From the NCBI RefSeq assembly GCF_001908025.1, contig NZ_MQMG01000005.1, positions 33,632 through 97,631 of the forward strand: a stretch of 64,000 nucleotides of DNA, read 5' to 3'. The DNA comes from Geobacillus proteiniphilus (GTDB taxonomy: Bacteria > Bacillota > Bacilli > Bacillales > Anoxybacillaceae). The notes under the pieces were generated by a model that worked only from the letters and a program-made list of their open reading frames with translations, was not told where the DNA came from and made no database searches. How positions within the stretch are numbered: the stretch's first letter is position 1; each line of letters starts with the position of its first letter. Positions 24,721 to 34,300 of this stretch are shown in pieces. The position numbers were made by a program, and so were the translations under genes.

Positions 24721-26316
24721 CTACCTTCCGACCACGCCCATGCCGTTGATGAGTTTATCGAGCATTTCGTCAATCACCGTGATTTGCCTTGCCGCGGCGT
24801 TATAGGCGTGCTGGTATTTGATCATGTTCATCATCTCTTCGTCAAGCGACACGGAGCTCACCGATTGGCGCTTCTCTTCAACCGACTGGCGCAATGTTTC
24901 ACTGTTGCTTTTCATCCGGTTCGCCTGTTCGCCATCGACGCCAAGCTGGCCGATCCAGCCTTGGTAGTTCGTTTCGACCGTGCCCGATGAAAGCGGCAGG
25001 CTGAGCGATGCCAGATTGACCGAGACCCCGTCTTGCAGTGAAACGGTCGCATTGGACAGAAGCAGGCTGCGGACGTTGGCCAGGTTAATGGCGTTGTTGC
25101 CATTTCCCGTTTCCCCGCTTTTCGTCGCAGCGGCGATGTTCGCCAAATCACCGATATCCACGGCCAGTTGAATCGTTTTCGCCGCGCCGCTCACCGCGCC
25201 GATCCCAGCAAAAAACGGATGATTCGTGCTTCCGTTCAGGCCGTAGCCTTGTTGGTGTACGGCGTTAAATACCGTGCCGAACGTATAGGCGAGTTTGTCC
25301 AAGTTCGCCAGCATGTCTGGGTACAACCCTTTGACGATCGGCTGGCCGCTGGCGTCGGTTCCGGTTTGATAGCCGTATCCTTCGATCAATCCGCGCAATT
25401 TGCCGTTCGGAAGAGAGGAAAAGGAAACGGTTGTTCCGCCTATATCGAGCGCATTGACACCTGAAGCGGGAGGCATTTCCTTCACCCCATCGCCGTCGAC
25501 GTCGCTGCCGTCGGGGAACGAAACCGATGAGGCGTTGCGGCCTTGTACGAGATACACTTTGTTATTCCCGTCCAGCACATAGACATCATACGTCCCTTCC
25601 GCCGCTGGAAGAGAGTTGCCCCCGACGGGACGTTTTTCGACTTGAATATCAACGAACTGTGACAGCTGGTCGATCAACCGATCCCGCTCATCATACAAGT
25701 CGTTGGGCAAATAGCCGTTCGGCTCGATTTCGGCAATTCGTTCGTTTAAGGCGCGGATTTGGTTCAAAAGGGAGTTGATTTCCGTCACCGCCACCCCGAT
25801 TTGCGAGCCGATGTCCGTGCGGATTTGCGTGAGTGAATTGGATAAATAATGGAAAGTCTCAACGACGGCTAGCCCGCGCTGGCGGACGACGGAACGCGCG
25901 CCTTCGTTCTCCGGGTGGGTGCTCAAATCTTGAAGCGCCTGCCAAAACTGGTCCATCGTTTTCGCCAGTCCATTGTCGGATGGTTCGTTCATGATGTCTT
26001 CCATTTTCGCCGCTGCCTCGGCGCGCGCTTCCCAGTAGCCGAGCTTGCTGTTTTCGCCGCGGTATTGGACGTCCAAAAAGTATTCGCGCACCCGTTCGAC
26101 CGACGACGTTTCCACCCCTGTCCCCATTTGCCCTGGGATGTTCGGGCGGTTGAGCCCAGGCGTCGGGAACGGCGGCGTCGGCCGCAATTGGACGCGCTGC
26201 CGTGTATACCCTTCCGTATTGGCGTTGGCAATGTTATGCCCTGTCGTATACAAGGCGGCCTGTTGCGCCATCATGCCGCGCCGGGCGGCTTCGAGTCCGT
26301 GAAATGTCGAGAGCAT
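24721..26316 (-). CDS. flgK: Hook-filament junction protein FlgK (HAP1)
   Basis: A 531-aa junction protein between hook and FlgL. N-terminus STFHGLEAARRGMMAQQAAL with the NIANANTEGYTRQRVQ motif shared by rod, hook and HAP proteins. C-terminal helix SLDEEMMNMIKYQHAYNAAA and INGMGVVGR. Ribosome site AAGGAGGAG. The flgM-flgN-flgK-flgL order is the standard late operon. Confidence 0.97.
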   Translation of the reverse strand: MLSTFHGLEAARRGMMAQQAALYTTGHNIANANTEGYTRQRVQLRPTPPFPTPGLNRPNIPGQMGTGVETSSVERVREYFLDVQYRGENSKLGYWEARAEAAAKMEDIMNEPSDNGLAKTMDQFWQALQDLSTHPENEGARSVVRQRGLAVVETFHYLSNSLTQIRTDIGSQIGVAVTEINSLLNQIRALNERIAEIEPNGYLPNDLYDERDRLIDQLSQFVDIQVEKRPVGGNSLPAAEGTYDVYVLDGNNKVYLVQGRNASSVSFPDGSDVDGDGVKEMPPASGVNALDIGGTTVSFSSLPNGKLRGLIEGYGYQTGTDASGQPIVKGLYPDMLANLDKLAYTFGTVFNAVHQQGYGLNGSTNHPFFAGIGAVSGAAKTIQLAVDIGDLANIAAATKSGETGNGNNAINLANVRSLLLSNATVSLQDGVSVNLASLSLPLSSGTVETNYQGWIGQLGVDGEQANRMKSNSETLRQSVEEKRQSVSSVSLDEEMMNMIKYQHAYNAAARQITVIDEMLDKLINGMGVVGR

Positions 26317-26327
26317 CGTTCTCCTCC

Positions 26328-26795
26328 TTACGCTTTCGATTCAAACAACGGGCGGTCGGGCAACGGTGCATATTCTTGCGTGCAGCTGTAAGTGGACGGC
26401 GTTGGGGTGAACGTCTCGATCATGGCGGTGACAAACTGGAGCGACTGCTCAATGAGCTGGCGGTTTAATTCATTCGCTTCCGCCACCGCGTTCACCGCCT
26501 GTTTCAGCCGCTCACGGCATTCACGCAGTTCCTCGCGCTCCTTGCCTTTCGCCATCGCCTCGCATTGGGCGACGGTCGCCGTTTCATCGCCGAGCACCTC
26601 TTTCAGCCAGCGCCGCCGCCGTTCTTCGAGTTGGCGGATGGCCAAAATATGCTTTTGTTCATCGGCAAGCAAGGCCGACAGCGCCTCGATGTCGTTTTTC
26701 TTCAACGCTTCCGTCTTCCGCCGCGAAAGCGCCAGCAAGCTTTCATGCAGCTCGATGTGCGTCCGCAAAAGATGGATGAGTGCCGCAAACGTCAT
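26328..26795 (-). CDS. flgN: FlgN-type export chaperone for FlgK and FlgL
   Basis: A 155-aa helical protein. LHESLLALSRRKTEALKKND and the C-terminal NELNRQLIEQSLQFVTAMIE match the FlgN pattern, and the C-terminal LFESKA resembles the ending of B. subtilis FlgN. FlgN keeps hook-associated proteins unfolded for export. GTG 26798 or ATG 26795 may start it, both behind AGGAAG. Gaps to flgM and flgK are 15 and 11 bp. Confidence 0.92.
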   Translation of the reverse strand: MTFAALIHLLRTHIELHESLLALSRRKTEALKKNDIEALSALLADEQKHILAIRQLEERRRRWLKEVLGDETATVAQCEAMAKGKEREELRECRERLKQAVNAVAEANELNRQLIEQSLQFVTAMIETFTPTPSTYSCTQEYAPLPDRPLFESKA

Positions 26796-26810
26796 CACGA
26801 TCCGCTTCCT

Positions 26811-27077
26811 TTATCGATGGTTTCGGTAATAGTCGATCATCCGCTTGGCGACCGCCCGCGGGTCGACTTGGTATGCGCCGTTTTCGATTTGCCGCCGCAG
26901 CTCGTCCAGCTTCGCCTGCCGCGCCTGTTCCCAGCTTGACGCTTCTTGCAGCTCTTTTGCTTCTTTCGAAATTTCCACTTGATCGCTAGGCGCCTTCTCC
27001 GTCGCCAGCCGCTCCGTTTTGGCGAGCTGACGCTGGTACGGGTTGACGCCCATCGGTCCAATATGGTGGATTTTCAT
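26811..27077 (-). CDS. flgM: Anti-sigma factor FlgM
   Basis: An 88-aa protein that binds the flagellar sigma factor SigD until the hook is complete. N-terminus MKIHHIGPMGVNPYQRQ; C-terminal helices with YQVDPRAVAKRMIDYY, the usual sigma-binding part. ATG 27077 has GAGGTG six bases upstream. Its own sigma-D promoter (27126-27152) gives the feedback seen in B. subtilis. Confidence 0.95.
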   Translation of the reverse strand: MKIHHIGPMGVNPYQRQLAKTERLATEKAPSDQVEISKEAKELQEASSWEQARQAKLDELRRQIENGAYQVDPRAVAKRMIDYYRNHR

Positions 27078-27125
27078 CACATTCACCTCGCTTGACCGGC
27101 GCTTGTTTGCATTTGGCTATTGTTT

Positions 27126-27152
27126 ATATCGGAACGTTGACGGAAATGTTTA
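27126..27152 (-). promoter_or_regulatory. Sigma-D promoter of flgM
   Basis: Minus strand TAAA (27149-27152), 15-nt spacer, TCCGATAT (27126-27133). The -35 overlaps the yvyF stop region. Confidence 0.88.
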
Positions 27153-27560
27153 GCGTTCTTGATAGTCTTGGGTGTAATAAGTCGCATGGCGGGGACGAGC
27201 TTCTTTTTCCTTTTCCCCCTCCGCCCGGCGCAAGTCGGCTTGCAGCTGGCCTAAACATTTCGCGCACAGCCGCCCTTCACGGATCATCGCTCCGCACGAG
27301 TCGCAAGGATAGCCGAGATTCGGAAAATGGACGAGCTGCAGCCGCCCCGCGCGAATCCATTTGATGATCAACTTCTCCTCAACGCCTGTTGCATCAACAA
27401 CTTGCGCCATCGTCGCCGTGCGGTTTTCCCGTTTGCGCAAAAAGGCGTAAACGCGTTCAAATTGCCGTTCTTCCTCTTGATAGCACGATTCACATACGTC
27501 GCGAACGGAGTGTTTGACAAACAACCGCCCGCACTTCGCGCAATTTGCTAGTTCTGCCAC
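27150..27560 (-). CDS. yvyF: YvyF-like flagellar operon zinc-finger protein
   Basis: A 136-aa protein with two Cys-rich ribbons: CAKCGRLFVKHSVRDVCESC near the N-terminus and CDSCGAMIREGRLCAKC at about 87-103, separated by a helical part that resembles a winged or MerR-like fold (MAQVVDATGVEEKLIIKWIR). In B. subtilis YvyF sits between comFC and flgM and is reported as an effector of flgM expression. Start is GTG 27560 behind GGGAGGGG. Here the neighbour upstream is yaaR, not comFC. Confidence 0.9.
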   Translation of the reverse strand: MAELANCAKCGRLFVKHSVRDVCESCYQEEERQFERVYAFLRKRENRTATMAQVVDATGVEEKLIIKWIRAGRLQLVHFPNLGYPCDSCGAMIREGRLCAKCLGQLQADLRRAEGEKEKEARPRHATYYTQDYQER

Positions 27561-27681
27561 CGTCTTCCCCTCCCGATTGCCGACATCAAATCGCTTTGTT
27601 GATCAATCAGCTTCCTCAACCGCCACATGAAGGCCTTCTAGGCCGGCTGCGGCAAACAGAGCGTTTCAACACACCGATCCA

Positions 27682-28119
27682 TTATGTATAAATATTGATG
27701 ATCAGCCCTTGAATCTCGCCGACGAGCCGCAAAATCTCGAGCCCACGCTGCTCTTTTTGCAGCACTTCGTTCGTCAGTTCAACGAGCTTTTGATCGACTT
27801 CCTTCACGAGTTTATAAATGCGCGCCCGCCCGCCGCGGCTGAAGCCGCGCTGTTCTTCAAGTTGAAGGCCGTTTTTCACGGCGTCGTCCAAAAACGCCTT
27901 GACGAGCTGTTTATATTTGCGCAAATCCTCAACCGTCCGTGACTCGGCGAGCTTTTTCCCTTGCTCCTCGATTTGCCGGACTTGTTCGTTGATCCGCTCC
28001 CATACGACGTTGCGGCGCGTTTTCGCCATGACTTCGGTGAATGACACCGATTCCATCGGTGTTTCATCTTTGCGGCTCACGTTCACCAGCCCAGCGCGCG
28101 TGATTTTTTGCACTTCCAT
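27682..28119 (-). CDS. yaaR: YaaR family protein (DUF327)
   Basis: A 145-aa helical protein (MEVQKITRAGLVNVSRKDET start; VKAFLDDAVKNGLQLEE and ARIYKLVKEVDQKLVELTNE). YaaR of B. subtilis lies far from the flagellar region and its role is not settled. ATG 28119 fits the GAGAGGTG site with 6-nt spacing; earlier in-frame ATG and GTG codons overlap that site. Its presence beside a second flagellin suggests a flagellar link, which is an inference from context. Confidence 0.88.
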   Translation of the reverse strand: MEVQKITRAGLVNVSRKDETPMESVSFTEVMAKTRRNVVWERINEQVRQIEEQGKKLAESRTVEDLRKYKQLVKAFLDDAVKNGLQLEEQRGFSRGGRARIYKLVKEVDQKLVELTNEVLQKEQRGLEILRLVGEIQGLIINIYT

Positions 28120-28161
28120 CGCCATCACCTCTCGTTACCTCCATTATCGCACAGCGATAGG

Positions 28162-28189
28162 AAAAGGGCGAGGCTTTTATGCCCCGCCC
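28162..28189 (-). terminator. Terminator of the second flagellin gene
   Basis: GGGCGGGGC / GCCTCGCCC stem with TTTT on the minus strand, 12 bp past the flagellin stop. Confidence 0.85.
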
Positions 28190-28201
28190 GATGCGGTCAG
28201 A

Positions 28202-30595
28202 TTAGCTTTTCAACAGCTGCAAAATCCCTTGCGGCAGCTGATTCGATTGCGCGAGCATCGCCTGCGCCGCCTGCGTCAAAATGTTGTTTTTCGTAAATTC
28301 GGCCATCTCCATCGCCATATCCGTATCGCGGATGCGGGATTCGGACGATGTTAAGTTTTCTTCCGCCGTTTTCAAGTTATTGATCGTGTGTTCAAGACGA
28401 TTCTGCACAGCCCCTAAACTCGATCGTTGTTCCGATACGCGGGCGATGGCATAATCACAAACTTTTACAGCCGCTGTCGCCTTTTCGTGCGTCGTTACAT
28501 CAAGAGCATATTCCGTCACGTCGCCATTGTTGACGCCAGCAGTACTCGTATAATAGGCGGTGACGGTTTCCCCTAAATGGTTTGTGAATGAAACGGTTCC
28601 GCCAGCGCTGTTGCCGGAAAGTTTTAAAGCGAGCGCACGCATATCGTCAATGCCGACGCTTAACATTTGTCCTTCATTCGCGCCGATTTGAATTTTCAGC
28701 GACTGGTCGTTCGTTCCTCCTGTGATCGTAAAGGAAGCTTCGCCATTCGTCAGCGCCCCAATGTCCATCGTGAGGTCGCCATTATGGAAACGCAATGTCG
28801 TATTTGGGGCGATATTGTTCAACGTCTCGACCTCAACGCCGTTCGTGCTCAACGTTGCTTTTGTCGCGACCGTTGCCCCTACCGTAAACGTCCGTGTTCC
28901 CGCCGACAATGTGCCAGTCGTAAACGAAACGCCTGTGCCGCTGCCAAACGAATACGTGCCGTTATTGTCGACAATGAGCGTCGGTGCGCCAGAAACAGCA
29001 GTACCTGATGCATCGACGAGTGTCGCTGTATACGATGAAGTCGTGCCAACGTTAATCTGTACCGTTGTATCCCCTGTCGCATAGTCAGTGATATTGTCGG
29101 CTGTATCAACGAAAATGCCGCCGTTTAAGGTGAGATTGTCACCTGCATTAAACGTGGTGAAAGTTGTCCCATCAGTCGAGTATGAAAGCGTGCTCTGTAC
29201 GCCAAACGTGGCCATTTGGTTGATGTTCGCGTTGGCGTATCCGTTATGGTTGATCGTGTAACTAATCCCATCCGAGCCATTAATGGTCACATTGCCAGCC
29301 ATCCCATCCGTCGGAGTGATGGTAGCTGTTCCGATTTGCGTTCCATTTTTCTCCAAAGACAGCGCGACGTCGATATCAAATTCGTTGTATTTTCCGTTTT
29401 CGTTAGCTGCAGCTAGCGCTCCGTTAATACCGGAAATCGTCGTAAAGGAAACGCCGAGCTTGTTGCCGAATGAATCATAAAACTCATAGTTTTGTTGGTT
29501 ATTGTCCAAGATGACCGCCTGAGATAAAGGATTCCCATTTTTATCTTGCAAAGTCACCGTAAACATTCCGGATCCCGTCGATGTTTCCGCATAGACAAGA
29601 CGGAAATCTTCTCCTTTTAATGAAAATTTGCTAGAGTCAATATTGACATTAGTAATATATAGACCACTAGCCGTCCCGTTTTGCACACCAGAAGCTTGGG
29701 ACTTTGTTCGTATCGTAAACGCATCCGATGGATTTAGGTCCGCAGAGGTGGAAAATTGCACTCCTATCAGACCCGTTCCGCCCGCTTGGAAATTGTTCGC
29801 ATCATTCGTGCGACGAATGTATAAGCTCACCGTTCCATCGCTTAGCGGGGAATTCGGTGCAATAGACACTGCATCAATCTCTGGTGATAATGCTGGGTTA
29901 TTTGTAATTACCTTTACGTCCTGTTGTTCAATTTTAACCCCATATGTACTGCCAACCGCCAAGTTCGACGTCGGGTCTAACGTAATTTGTTGCACCCCGC
30001 CGGCAACTGGGCCAGTGCTTTGCAGTGACTTCGTAGCAACGTCTTCGATTTTCACCTTGTAATCTCCGGCCACAATCGTGCTTTCCGGATCTAACTTTAG
30101 GCTCGTCCCATCGATCGTTGTGCTGCCTGCTGAAAAGCTGCCTGCAGCAATTTGCACACTTCTTGCTTGGCTGGAAACGGACTCATTGAGCAATTTTTTC
30201 GTGTTGTATTCGGTGGAGTTGGCAATTCGGTTAATTTCAGATGTTAACTGGTTAATTTCTTTTTGAATGGCTTCCCGATCTTCTGACGTATTCGTATCAT
30301 TCGCCGCCTGCACGGCCAACTCGCGCATCCGTTGCAGGATGCTGTGGACTTCGTTTAACGCCCCTTCCGCCGTTTGGATCAACGAAATCGCATCGAGCGC
30401 GTTCCGTTCCGCCATTTGCAAGCCGCGGATTTGCGAACGCATTTTTTCCGAGATGGCAAGCCCCGCCGCGTCGTCAGCCGCCCGATTGATGCGCAAACCA
30501 GAGGAGAGGCGCTCCAAGTTTTTCGAAATGTTCGATTGGTTGGCCGCCAAGTTGCGGTAGGCGTTGAGCGCCTGAATATTATGGTTGATTCGCAC
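28202..30595 (-). CDS. Second, very large flagellin (797 aa)
   Basis: Ends are classical flagellin: RINHNIQALNAYRNLAANQS with [20 protein letters not shown] at the N-terminus, and [20 protein letters not shown] to QGILQLLKS at the C-terminus. Between about residues 150 and 690 lies a long beta-rich, Thr/Ser/Asn/Gly-rich insertion, probably several surface domains. GTG 30595 gives the usual MRINHN start with 9-nt spacing from AAAGGAG; the ATG two codons upstream is too close. The exon junction that carries the intron in hag is uninterrupted here. It follows its own fliS by 18 bp, in a sigma-D-controlled unit. Confidence 0.95.
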   Translation of the reverse strand: MRINHNIQALNAYRNLAANQSNISKNLERLSSGLRINRAADDAAGLAISEKMRSQIRGLQMAERNALDAISLIQTAEGALNEVHSILQRMRELAVQAANDTNTSEDREAIQKEINQLTSEINRIANSTEYNTKKLLNESVSSQARSVQIAAGSFSAGSTTIDGTSLKLDPESTIVAGDYKVKIEDVATKSLQSTGPVAGGVQQITLDPTSNLAVGSTYGVKIEQQDVKVITNNPALSPEIDAVSIAPNSPLSDGTVSLYIRRTNDANNFQAGGTGLIGVQFSTSADLNPSDAFTIRTKSQASGVQNGTASGLYITNVNIDSSKFSLKGEDFRLVYAETSTGSGMFTVTLQDKNGNPLSQAVILDNNQQNYEFYDSFGNKLGVSFTTISGINGALAAANENGKYNEFDIDVALSLEKNGTQIGTATITPTDGMAGNVTINGSDGISYTINHNGYANANINQMATFGVQSTLSYSTDGTTFTTFNAGDNLTLNGGIFVDTADNITDYATGDTTVQINVGTTSSYTATLVDASGTAVSGAPTLIVDNNGTYSFGSGTGVSFTTGTLSAGTRTFTVGATVATKATLSTNGVEVETLNNIAPNTTLRFHNGDLTMDIGALTNGEASFTITGGTNDQSLKIQIGANEGQMLSVGIDDMRALALKLSGNSAGGTVSFTNHLGETVTAYYTSTAGVNNGDVTEYALDVTTHEKATAAVKVCDYAIARVSEQRSSLGAVQNRLEHTINNLKTAEENLTSSESRIRDTDMAMEMAEFTKNNILTQAAQAMLAQSNQLPQGILQLLKS

Positions 30596-30613
30596 AAACA
30601 TCCGCTCCTTTGC

Positions 30614-31039
30614 TTATGATTTCTCGTATGCAATGAATTGCTCGTACGCTGCTGTTTTTTGCTTGAGCGCCGTTTGCGCGGGGGAGGCGCCGCTTTTCAG
30701 CGCCTCGTTCCACGCGGTGGCGATTGTGGTGGTTAATTGCAGCACTTCCCGAACGATCTTGACGTCTTTTTTCATATTCGCCTCGATGAGGCGCTCTGCC
30801 ATATAGTTGTAGAGTGCATCCAACTGATGGGCGATAATGCCCGCGTCATAGCGCAATCCAACGCCGAGGCGGCGGAGGATGTCGTTTCCTTTTTGCAGCT
30901 GTTTGTTCGTTTTTAAATAGTCTTTTTGTTCAAGGGCCGTGATGGCCTCTTCCAAACATTCCATCAATCCTTCATATAACAATGCCGTCAGCTGTTGTGA
31001 GTTTTTTTGGTAAATCCATTCCTCAGTTAAAAAGTCCAA
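30614..31039 (-). CDS. Second FliS-like flagellin chaperone
   Basis: A 141-aa helical protein matching FliS in length and pattern (LTALLYEGLMECLEEAITAL, LDALYNYMAERLIEANMKKD) but lacking the NPY start of classical FliS and clearly diverged from the copy at 12968-13369. It probably serves the large flagellin encoded 18 bp downstream. TTG start at 31039 behind GGGGGTG. A perfect sigma-D promoter lies 33 bp upstream. Confidence 0.9.
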   Translation of the reverse strand: MDFLTEEWIYQKNSQQLTALLYEGLMECLEEAITALEQKDYLKTNKQLQKGNDILRRLGVGLRYDAGIIAHQLDALYNYMAERLIEANMKKDVKIVREVLQLTTTIATAWNEALKSGASPAQTALKQKTAAYEQFIAYEKS

Positions 31040-31071
31040 CGCCGTGCACCCCCATTTGCCCTCTGCCTTTT

Positions 31072-31098
31072 ATATCGGCGATGAGTCGACAATGTTTA
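31072..31098 (-). promoter_or_regulatory. Sigma-D promoter of the second fliS-flagellin pair
   Basis: Minus strand TAAA (31095-31098), 15-nt spacer, GCCGATAT (31072-31079): a full consensus match. It starts inside the last codons of the FlhB-like gene. Confidence 0.92.
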
Positions 31099-31392
31099 AT
31101 CATTTTTTTCAATTTCTTCAATCAAAATCAAAATTTCGGCAATGACCGCGTACAGCTGCGGCGGAATGCGGTCGCCAAGATCAAGCTGAAGCAAGTTTTG
31201 CACGAGCAATGGGTCCTCTTGAATAGGGACGTGATGCTGTTTCGCCAGTTCAATGATTTTCTGCGCCACATGCCCGCTTCCTTGCGCGACAACCATGGGC
31301 GACTGGCCCGAAGATTCGTCATAGCGAATGACGGCCGCCGTCGGGCCGTTCATTTGCCTCCGCTTTTTTTGGTTAAAATATTTGGCCATCAT
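31096..31392 (-). CDS. FlhB C-terminal-domain protein (YlqH-like)
   Basis: A 98-aa soluble protein equal to the cytoplasmic C-terminal domain of FlhB without the membrane part: AAVIRYDESSGQSPMVVAQG, IIELAKQHHVPIQEDPLLVQ and DRIPPQLYAVIAEILILI. The NPTH autocleavage motif of true FlhB is replaced (NGPTAAVIRYD). B. subtilis YlqH and FlhX proteins of other bacteria have this form, and some can stand in for the FlhB C-domain in the export switch. It overlaps the preceding FliK-like gene by 4 bp (ATGA). Confidence 0.9.
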   Translation of the reverse strand: MMAKYFNQKKRRQMNGPTAAVIRYDESSGQSPMVVAQGSGHVAQKIIELAKQHHVPIQEDPLLVQNLLQLDLGDRIPPQLYAVIAEILILIEEIEKND

Positions 31393-34300
31393 ATCGTAAA
31401 ATCGTACCCTCTTTCCGTAAACGGCGCAGATGAACGAGCCGATGGAGCTCGCTTTTCCTCTTCCTGCCGTTTCGTTTCATTCGTCAGTTTCGTCACGTTA
31501 ACCGATGTGACGCGGTAGCCGATCTCTTCGAGCCGTTCTTTTGCCATATCGATGAACGGTGCGGCTTTCTCGGCAAAGTCATCGCGGTCGTTGCGAAGGG
31601 TGATGGACAAGCTTCGCTCATTGGCCTGAAGCAAAATGCCGAGATCCCCTAACTTTTTCGTTTCCAGCAAGAAATACAATCGGCAATTTTCCCAATCGAT
31701 TCGCTCGCCATCTTGGCGGGCGTTGACATAGACGTTGACGTTCCGCACTTCGTTTCGCCATAGCAACGGCAAGGAGAAGAACAGGCTTTGCATGCCCGCC
31801 CCAGCGTCCCATCGGTTTAGCAGTTGCTGACCAGTCAGATTCGTTAACGCTTGTTCCGCTTGCCGGGCGATGGGCTCATTTCCACTTTGTGCAAGCTGCA
31901 GAAGCGTCGCCTTCATATTCTGCGGTGTTCCTTCCCCGTCAGCGCCTTTCTGCACGAGCGATTCAGCCGCCTCATAATCGTGCATGAAGCCAAATCGGCG
32001 GAGCGCTTCAAACAATTGACGCGCCGACGGTCCGTCAACGAACGGCTGCACCGCTTCGTTCATTTGCCGGAGAAATGCTTTTGACAAATCTGCCTGCGGT
32101 TCGCCCAATCCAGCTACAAAATGCTTCACTTTTGTTTCGGACGGTTTCAACACCATATTCGCCAGAACGTCTTTCACTTCATTCACAATCTTCCGCGCCC
32201 CGCGTTCATCCCCTTGGTGAAGCCGCTTTTTCGCTTCGGCCAGCTGGGAGCTTGCTTTCATCAGCTGCTTTTCTGTCGCCATGTCCGTAAACAGCAGGAT
32301 GTCGCTTTTTAAAATGGCGTTGTCCAGTTGTTTCATCGCTGTTTCCAACAGTTGTTTGACTTGCAGGCGGGTACCTTGTCCGCCTTGTTCCGTCCATTGC
32401 AGCGCCGCTTCCAAATGGCGCATAATGTCGCGCTTCACCATTTGAAAATCACGGGCCGCCTGCGCCATTTTTTTCGTGACCGTTTGCACGAGAAAGTCCT
32501 TCGTTTGCAGCGGCAAACCCGCTTGCCATGGCCCGTCAAACAAAGCATCTATATGGGCGGTGCGGTCGTTTAAGGGGGAAGAGAGCGACGCTTCGATCTC
32601 GTTCAACGTTTTCAGCACTGTCTGCCTTGCGGCGAGCTCCCGCCCTTTTTCCTGCAGTTCCATAGCTTTAGCTAACGCATCGTCCCATGATTGTCTCCAG
32701 TGAGGTTGAGAGTGAAGCGCTTCTCTCATCTTCCCCTGAACCGCATCCAACGCTTTGTCCAATATTGGTTCGTGTTGGAAAAGTTTGATCGCCCGACGAA
32801 TGGCTTCCTTCATCTGCTCAGCCCATTGTTCCAAATCTGCTGTGTCGCTTTGGACGTTTATCTGTGAAACGTGGCGTTGCAATCGGTCCTCAATGGCGCT
32901 GTCTATTTGCTCTAACGGTGAAGCCGCAGGAGTCTGTGCAGTTTGTTTCCCTGCCGCACTGTCCACCGTCTCTTGCGCGTTCGCCGCCTGCCTCGCGGAA
33001 ACAGGAGCGGCGGGATGCATGGCACGGTCAACAGCTGCCGCTTGTTCAAGTTGGGCAAGCTGACGCACAAGATGGGTTTTCGCTAGGCCATGTTGGCCGA
33101 TTTGCTGCAGCCAAGCCGTTTCTTTGAGCAACGCTTCCACCTTCTGACGTACAGCTGCCGGCAACTGGCTGTTTTCAGCCAGTTGGTCACGAACCCGCGT
33201 CAATACTTGGGATAAATCTAGCGTTCGCGCCGCCTCAGTTCGGATGTCTCGGATCTGCTTCGCCAGAACTCCGGAGTCATACGAAATTCGACGTTCAAGC
33301 TGATGTCCTGCCTCTGAAGCGCGAACCTCTTGTTCCATCTGTATCAACGCTTGATTCAACCGCACTCGGGCTTCGATTTTTAGCCCTTGTCGTTGCAGCT
33401 GAACCACCTCACGCAAGACACGGTCCAACCGTTCCGCTACATTTCCGTCGACGTCCACCGCTTCGACCACGTGCTGACGAACATAGTCCATCGCTTTCGA
33501 CAAGTTCGGCTCGCGGGCGACTTGTTCGCTCACTTGGTGGATTCGGGCGGCTGTTGCACTGGCTGACGGCTTTTCCGTCTGAACGGTTTGCGCCGAATTG
33601 TGCCATGTGCTTCCCTTTTGAAGAAATTCCTTTGCTTTTTGTCCTTCGTCGCTTGAATGGATCACTTCTTTCAGCGATGCACTTATGTCCGTGAATTGTC
33701 TGTCGGCTTTGACAGCCATCTCATTGATTCCATCTGCTGTTCTTTTCCCTTGGCTCGATTCGCGGGTGAATGTGTCTGCTGCTAGCATCCGCATTCGCTC
33801 CGAATCATCAGCCATGTCTAGGGAGTGGTTGGGGGCTGTCTCGTTCTCCATACCTTGTGCTTCTTGTTTGCCTAACGCGAAGGCGGGATCTAGTTTCTTG
33901 ACAATCTCCACCAACCGCTCGCCAAACGGTTGTCCATGCAATGCCTCGTGAACGGCCAAAAGGTGAGTGCTTGTTAGTTCCAGTTTTTTATTGATGACAG
34001 CGTGGACGGTGTCCAATTTTTGTTCTACCGTGCCTGGACCTTCGGCGAAAAATGTCTGCAATGTAGAGACGGCCTCTTTCGTGAGCGGTTGCCCTTGTTT
34101 GTGCAGCCAAGATTCCACTTGTTTCCATCCGGCGGGCAACGGACTGGAAACAACGGGGCGGGTTGCCCGATCGGCCGCTTCCGTTTCTTGAGGGCGGGAG
34201 ACGAAGCGCGCTACGGGAAGCCCGTCTTGTTCACCGACAATCTTGATCGTTGCGCGTCCTTCCTTCGGCCATTCTCCTTCCGTTCGCACCCGCACGTCGG

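Noticed and set aside
31096..31392. Truncated flhB pseudogene
   Set aside because: Free FlhB C-domain proteins (YlqH, FlhX) are a recognised form; the gene has its own start, is coupled to the FliK-like gene and has no lesions.
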